From assembly GCA_002428225.1 (NCBI GenBank), contig DIUD01000072.1:1-44610 (forward strand): a stretch of 44,610 bases of DNA. Direction: 5' to 3'. The translations under genes and the position numbers were made by a program. The notes below the pieces were generated by a model that saw only the letters and a program-made list of their open reading frames with translations, was not told the DNA's origin and searched no databases. Below are positions 40,514-44,610 of the stretch, one piece after another. Numbering within the stretch: position 1 is the first letter of the stretch; the number at the start of each line of letters is the position of its first letter. This DNA is from Roseovarius sp. UBA6167 (GTDB taxonomy: Bacteria > Pseudomonadota > Alphaproteobacteria > Rhodobacterales > Rhodobacteraceae).

Positions 40514-41521
40514 ATGACCCACCCGCCGATTCGCATCGCCATAAACGGCTTTGGACGTATCGGGCGCACGGTCTTGCGCATTCTCATGCGCGAGCGGCCC
40601 GAGTTCGATCTGGTCTGCATCAACGAGATCGAGCCGCTCGATACCTGCGCCTATCTCTTTCAATATGACAGCGTTTACGGCCCGTGGCCCGGCACGGTGG
40701 CGACGCGGGCCGGCGCGCTGGTGGTGGACGGGCGCGAAATCCCGTTCCACGCCGCGCGCGATCTCAGCACGCTCGATCTTGCGGGCGTCGATCTGGTGCT
40801 CGAATGCACCGGCATGGCGGGCGCGCGGGCTGTGGCCGAGCGGGGGCTGGCGGCGGGGGCGGCGGCGGTGCTTGTCTCGGGCCCGTCGGAGGAGGCCGAT
40901 GTCACGGTGGTTCTGGGCGCCAACGAGGGCGCGCTCGGCGATCACCGGATCATCTCGAACGCGTCCTGCACCACCAACGCGCTGGCCCCGCTGGCGAAAC
41001 TTCTCGATGATGCCTATGGCATCGTCAGCGGCCAGATGACCACGGTGCATTGCTATACCGGCAGCCAGCCCACCGTGGACAAGCCCCGTGGCCGACCCGA
41101 ACGCAGCCGCGCCGCTGCCCTCTCGATGGTGCCGACGACGACCAGCGCGCAGCGCCTGACCGGGCTGGTGCTGCCCGCGCTCAGGGGCCGGATCGAGGCG
41201 CGCGCGATCCGTGTGCCGACGGCCTCGGTCTCGTGCATCGACCTGACGGTGCAGACCCGCGACACGGTGAGCGAGGACGCCGTGAACGCCATGCTGCGCG
41301 CGGCGGCAGGGCAACATCGCTGGCTTGGCTGGACCGAGGCGCCGCTGGTCTCGTCGGACCTGCGCGGCCGTCCCGAAAGCGTGATCGTGAGCGGGCCGCA
41401 AACCTCGGTCTCGGTGGGCGGGCTGTTGCGGGTCTTCGGCTGGTATGACAACGAATGGGGGTTTTCGGCGCGGATGCTCGACATGGCCGCCCTGATCGGG
41501 CGGCGCAGGCGAGGCTCCTGA
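40514..41521 (+). CDS. Glyceraldehyde-3-phosphate dehydrogenase-like enzyme (GapA/Epd superfamily)
   Basis: 335 aa NAD(P)-dependent aldehyde dehydrogenase of the GAPDH fold. The Rossmann start is IRIAINGFGRIGRTVLR, the catalytic Cys is in ISNASCTTNALAPLAK near 151, and the His is in TTVHCYTGSQ near 178. Phosphate-site residues lie in VPTTTSAQRL and AIRVPTASVSCIDLTV, and the C-terminus is WYDNEWGFSARMLD. At the coenzyme ribose position it reads INEIEP where glycolytic enzymes have IND and erythrose-4-phosphate dehydrogenases have INE. The segment HCYTGSQPTVDKPRGRPERS is also unlike standard GapA. Specificity is therefore open. Confidence 0.85.
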   Translation: MTHPPIRIAINGFGRIGRTVLRILMRERPEFDLVCINEIEPLDTCAYLFQYDSVYGPWPGTVATRAGALVVDGREIPFHAARDLSTLDLAGVDLVLECTGMAGARAVAERGLAAGAAAVLVSGPSEEADVTVVLGANEGALGDHRIISNASCTTNALAPLAKLLDDAYGIVSGQMTTVHCYTGSQPTVDKPRGRPERSRAAALSMVPTTTSAQRLTGLVLPALRGRIEARAIRVPTASVSCIDLTVQTRDTVSEDAVNAMLRAAAGQHRWLGWTEAPLVSSDLRGRPESVIVSGPQTSVSVGGLLRVFGWYDNEWGFSARMLDMAALIGRRRRGS

Positions 41522-41754
41522 CACGGCACGAGCCCTGTCCGGTGGGGCGCCACCCCCCCTCGCGGCGCGTCATTCACAGGTGACAAGGCGGCTGTCGGCG
41601 AGGTAGGTTGCAGTATGGCAAGGGTGTGTGCGCCCCCGAAACCGCAACTCTGGCATCGCCCGCCGAAACTGCCCGATGCCAGAGGTCACGCCACCTTCGC
41701 CATCGTTTCGTGACCGATCCGGGCCGGCGCGCCCCGCATGAAAGGAGCGTCACC

Positions 41755-43386
41755 ATGCCCCACAGTCCCGGCCATGACCGCCTGAGCACCCATGAGGTGA
41801 CCAACCAGCCTGAGGCGCGCGGCGATCTCGATCTCTGGGCCGGTGATACCGTGCTGCGCGATCACGCGGCGGCGGCGGGGGCGGATATGGCGCAACTCGC
41901 CGATTTCGGCGCGACGATCGGCACCGCCGAGATGCGCGCCCTGGGGCGCGACGCGAACCGCCAGCCGCCGGAACTCGTCCTTTTCGACGCGGGCGGGCGG
42001 CGGCTTGACGAGGTGCGCTTTCACCCCGCCTATCACCGGCTGATGCAGGCAGGGCTGGGCGCGGGCTATGCCGCGATCCCGTGGGAGGGGGCGAGGGGCG
42101 GCCACGCCACCCATGCCGCCATGGTCTATCTCATGAGCCAGGTGGAGCCGGGCGTGTGCTGTCCGATGACCATGACCTATGCCGCCGTGCCCGCGCTCCG
42201 GGCCGACAAGGCGCTGCTGGAGGCATGGGCGCCCAAGCTGACCGCGCGGCTCTATGACCCCGCGGCCCGGCCGCTGGCGCTCAAGGGCGGGGCGACGATG
42301 GGCATGGCGATGACCGAGAAACAGGGCGGCTCGGACATTCGCGCCAATTCCACCCGCGCCGAGCGCGACGGCGATCATTACCGCCTGACGGGGCATAAAT
42401 GGTTCTGCTCCGCGCCCATGTCGGACGGGTTTCTGACGCTCGCGCAGTCCGAGGGCGGGCTGACCTGCCTTGTCGTGCCGCGCTGGCTGGAGGGGGCGCG
42501 CAACGCCATCCATATCCAGCGGCTCAAGGACAAGCTGGGCAACCGCGCCAATGCCTCGGCCGAGATCGAGTATCACGGCGCCATCGCGCACCGGCTGGGC
42601 GAGGAGGGCGCAGGCGTGCGCACCATTCTGGAGATGGTCCATCACACGCGGCTCGATACCGCGATGGCGCCGGCGGGGCTGATGCGCGCCGCGCTGACGG
42701 AAGCGGATCACTGGGTGCGCCACCGCTCTGCGTTCCAGAAACGCCTCATCGACCAGCCGCTGATGCGCGCCGTGCTGGCCGATCTGGCGCTCGACTGGGA
42801 GGGGACGCTGGCGCTGGGGATGCATGTGGCGCGCGCCTTCGACGGGCAGGACGAGGCGGCGCGCGCCTTTGCCCGGCTCGGCGTGGCGCTGGCCAAGTTT
42901 CTCGGCAACAAGCTCTGTCCCGGACTGGTCTACGAGGCGATGGAGTGCCTGGGCGGGATGGGCTATGTCGAGGATACGCCCCTGCCGATGCTCTACCGCG
43001 AGGCGCCGCTCAACTCGATCTGGGAGGGCTCGGGCAACGTGATCTGCCTCGACATCCTGCGCACCCTGCGCCGCGAGCCGCTGGCGGGCGAGGTGCTGGC
43101 CGCCGAACTGGCGACGGTGGCGGGGCAGGACCGCCGCTTTGACGCGGCGATGCGGGCGCATATGCAGACCTTTCCCGATCTGCCCGACGAGGGGCAGGCA
43201 CGGTTCTACGTCGAGAGCCTTGCCACGCTGCTCACCGGCTCGGTGCTGATGCGCCACGCGCCGGGGGCGGTGGCGGGGGCCTATGTGGCCACCCGTCTGG
43301 GCGCGCCGCGCGGGCGCGTGGCGGGGGCTGTCGCGGGGATCGACACGGGCGCGGTGCTGGCGCGGCTTGGCGGGGGCGCGGATTGA
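41755..43386 (+). CDS. aidB: AidB-type acyl-CoA dehydrogenase (alkylation-response flavoprotein)
   Basis: 543 aa, the same length as E. coli AidB (541). Matching segments run the whole way: THEVTNQPEARGDLDLW, RDANRQPPELVLFDAGGRRLDEVRFHPAYH, MGMAMTEKQGGSDIRANSTRAE (FAD site), HKWFCSAPMSDGFLTLAQ, RNAIHIQRLKDKLGNRANAS and the catalytic-region YREAPLNSIWEGSGNVICLD. AidB is an FAD protein with weak isovaleryl-CoA dehydrogenase activity that binds DNA and protects against alkylating agents. AAAGGAG lies seven bases before ATG 41755; longer readings are not conserved. No ada or alkB gene is adjacent. It converges with holC. Confidence 0.94.
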   Translation: MPHSPGHDRLSTHEVTNQPEARGDLDLWAGDTVLRDHAAAAGADMAQLADFGATIGTAEMRALGRDANRQPPELVLFDAGGRRLDEVRFHPAYHRLMQAGLGAGYAAIPWEGARGGHATHAAMVYLMSQVEPGVCCPMTMTYAAVPALRADKALLEAWAPKLTARLYDPAARPLALKGGATMGMAMTEKQGGSDIRANSTRAERDGDHYRLTGHKWFCSAPMSDGFLTLAQSEGGLTCLVVPRWLEGARNAIHIQRLKDKLGNRANASAEIEYHGAIAHRLGEEGAGVRTILEMVHHTRLDTAMAPAGLMRAALTEADHWVRHRSAFQKRLIDQPLMRAVLADLALDWEGTLALGMHVARAFDGQDEAARAFARLGVALAKFLGNKLCPGLVYEAMECLGGMGYVEDTPLPMLYREAPLNSIWEGSGNVICLDILRTLRREPLAGEVLAAELATVAGQDRRFDAAMRAHMQTFPDLPDEGQARFYVESLATLLTGSVLMRHAPGAVAGAYVATRLGAPRGRVAGAVAGIDTGAVLARLGGGAD

Positions 43387-43453
43387 GGCAGGGCATGGTC
43401 GGGCGCCTTGGCCGGCGAGGACGGGGAAGGGGCGTCACGGGGATGGGCGGGGG

Positions 43454-43912
43454 TCACGCCTCGGCCTTCTTCTCCCACCGGCCCGACGCCTCGGACCAGT
43501 ATTGCGCCGAACAGCCCGCCTTGGTCAGCGCGCGCCATTGTTCGCGCGCGGTCAGGAGCGCGGCCTCGTCGTTGCCGTCGAACAGGATGCACACCCGCTT
43601 GAGCGCCTGCACCTCCTGCGCCGTCACCTCGGCCCCGTCCACTGCCATGACGCAGGCGGCGCCGTTGGGGCAGTCGGTCCCGGTCGTCAGCAGCACGGGC
43701 TGGAGCGCGTCATGCGGCCCACCCGCGCGGCCATGGGGCAAGAACCCGTCCTCGGGGCCGGCCCAGAGCCGCGCGTCGAGCCAGTCGAGCCGCGCGGCAT
43801 CGCCGCCCCGAACCGCCACCCGCCAGCCCGCGGAGAGCGCCTTGTCCAGAAGCAGCGGCAAGGTATCCTCCAGCGGGCGGCGCGTCAGGTGGTAGAAATA
43901 GGCCGCGCCCAT
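43454..43912 (-). CDS. holC: DNA polymerase III chi subunit
   Basis: 152 aa. Chi links the clamp-loader (through psi) to SSB during lagging-strand synthesis. MGAAYFYHLTRRPLEDTLPLLLDKALSAGWRVAV is the typical first half, and PVLLTTGTDCPNGAACVMAVDGAEV with KRVCILFDGNDEAAL the second. The start overlaps the last base of the pepA stop (TGATG), so translation is coupled. The pepA-holC order is the same as in many proteobacteria. Confidence 0.93.
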   Translation of the reverse strand: MGAAYFYHLTRRPLEDTLPLLLDKALSAGWRVAVRGGDAARLDWLDARLWAGPEDGFLPHGRAGGPHDALQPVLLTTGTDCPNGAACVMAVDGAEVTAQEVQALKRVCILFDGNDEAALLTAREQWRALTKAGCSAQYWSEASGRWEKKAEA

Positions 43913-44610
43913 CAGCCCTCCTCGAAGTTCTCGCGCACCAGCCGGTCGAGCGTCATCACCCCCCAGCCCGACGCGCCCTTGGGCGCGTAGGGGGTCTCTT
44001 CCTGCACGCTGGCGACGCCTGCGATGTCGAGATGCACCCAGGGCATGTCCTCCTGGACGAAGCGGTGCAGGAACTCGGCCGCCGTGATCGTGCCCGCGGG
44101 CCGTCCGCCGACGTTCTTGACATCGGCGATGCGGCTTTTCAGCATGTCGGCATAGCCCTTGCCGAGCGGCAGCCGCCACAGCCCCTCGCCCTCGGCCTTG
44201 GCCGCCTTGAGCACGGCATCGCAAAGCGCGTCGTCATTGGCGAGCGCGGCGGCGTTCTCGTGCCCGAGCGCGATGATGCAGGCACCGGTCAGCGTGGCAA
44301 GGTCGATCACGCCGCGCGGCTTATAGGTCTGCTGCGCATACCACAGCACATCGGCCAGCACGAGCCGCCCCTCGGCATCGGTGTTGATGACCTCGATCGT
44401 GTCGCCCTTCATCGAGGTGACCACGTCGCCGGGCCGCGTGGCGCGGTCCGAGGGCATGTTCTCTACCAGCCCGACGAGACCCACCACGTTGGCGCGCGCC
44501 CTGCGCGCGGCAAGCGTGCGCATGACGCCGGTGACAACGCCCGCGCCCGCCATGTCCATGGTCATCTCCTCCATGCCCTGCGCGGGCTTGATCGAGATGC
44601 CGCCGGTGTC
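43912..44610 (-). CDS. pepA: Leucyl aminopeptidase, C-terminal part (cut by window edge)
   Basis: The last 232 residues of an M17 cytosol aminopeptidase. They begin at the metal/substrate strand DTGGISIKPAQGMEEMTMDMAGAG. The signature NTDAEGRLVLAD supplies metal ligands and the bicarbonate-site Arg, and DLATLTGACIIALGHENAA and GRPAGTITAAEFLHRFV are family landmarks. The upstream half lies beyond the right edge. Removes N-terminal residues from peptides in the cytoplasm. Co-transcribed with holC. Confidence 0.96.
   Translation of the reverse strand, partial: DTGGISIKPAQGMEEMTMDMAGAGVVTGVMRTLAARRARANVVGLVGLVENMPSDRATRPGDVVTSMKGDTIEVINTDAEGRLVLADVLWYAQQTYKPRGVIDLATLTGACIIALGHENAAALANDDALCDAVLKAAKAEGEGLWRLPLGKGYADMLKSRIADVKNVGGRPAGTITAAEFLHRFVQEDMPWVHLDIAGVASVQEETPYAPKGASGWGVMTLDRLVRENFEEG

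Noticed and set aside
1..44610. CRISPR arrays, toxin-antitoxin pairs, restriction systems or a known phage-defence locus
   Set aside because: No regularly spaced repeats and no matching protein motifs were found in either strand of the window.

Overview
The window is high-GC DNA from an alphaproteobacterium, most likely a member of the Rhodobacterales (Roseobacter/Paracoccaceae type). This rests on the character of the encoded proteins (DnaN, PolA, PyrF, MreBCD-PBP2-RodA, the short zf-CHCC protein), strong GC-ending codons, and alphaproteobacterial-style control signals. It is an inference from the sequence alone.

Layout. Positions 1-7939 are core chromosome: 5' part of clpB behind a heat-shock promoter, pyrF, an orphan ABC ATPase, a tiny zinc-finger gene, polA, a GntR/LacI-type regulator and dnaN (without dnaA or recF beside it). 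Positions about 8050-19308 look accessory. One block on the minus strand (acyl-CoA ligase, short-chain dehydrogenase, then LivJ/H/M/G/F-type ABC importer) reads as a carboxylate uptake-and-activation operon. It is divergent from a TAXI-type TRAP transporter on the plus strand. The segment ends in mobile-element debris: an integrase fragment fused to the first codons of an IS110-family transposase, then the 3' part of a tRNA-Arg(CCG) cut in its anticodon arm, which is what an integration-site end looks like.

Positions 19575-25164 are the cell-elongation operon mreB-mreC-mreD-mrdA-rodA, with overlapping or closely spaced genes, followed by a ghrA-like reductase. Positions 26139-32087 hold housekeeping and envelope genes: SseB family, an Fe-S-type uracil-DNA glycosylase homologue, pncA, trhO, a YggU-family protein, and the exopolysaccharide pair yjbH-yjbF. 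Positions 32170-35897 contain a stand-alone Lrp ligand-binding domain, a dnaE2 that lacks its C-terminal domain and has no imuA/imuB beside it but has a LexA-like box upstream, and a cold-shock gene. Positions 36066-44610 are an ArsC-like reductase, a small membrane protein, thrS, htpX (with a second heat-shock-type promoter), a sulfotransferase, a divergent GAPDH-like enzyme, aidB, holC and the 3' part of pepA.

No CRISPR array, rRNA, complete tRNA or intact transposon was seen. I did not find a clearly new multi-gene system. The most rewarding parts are the tRNA-bounded accessory segment with its paired transporters, and the reduced dnaE2 locus.
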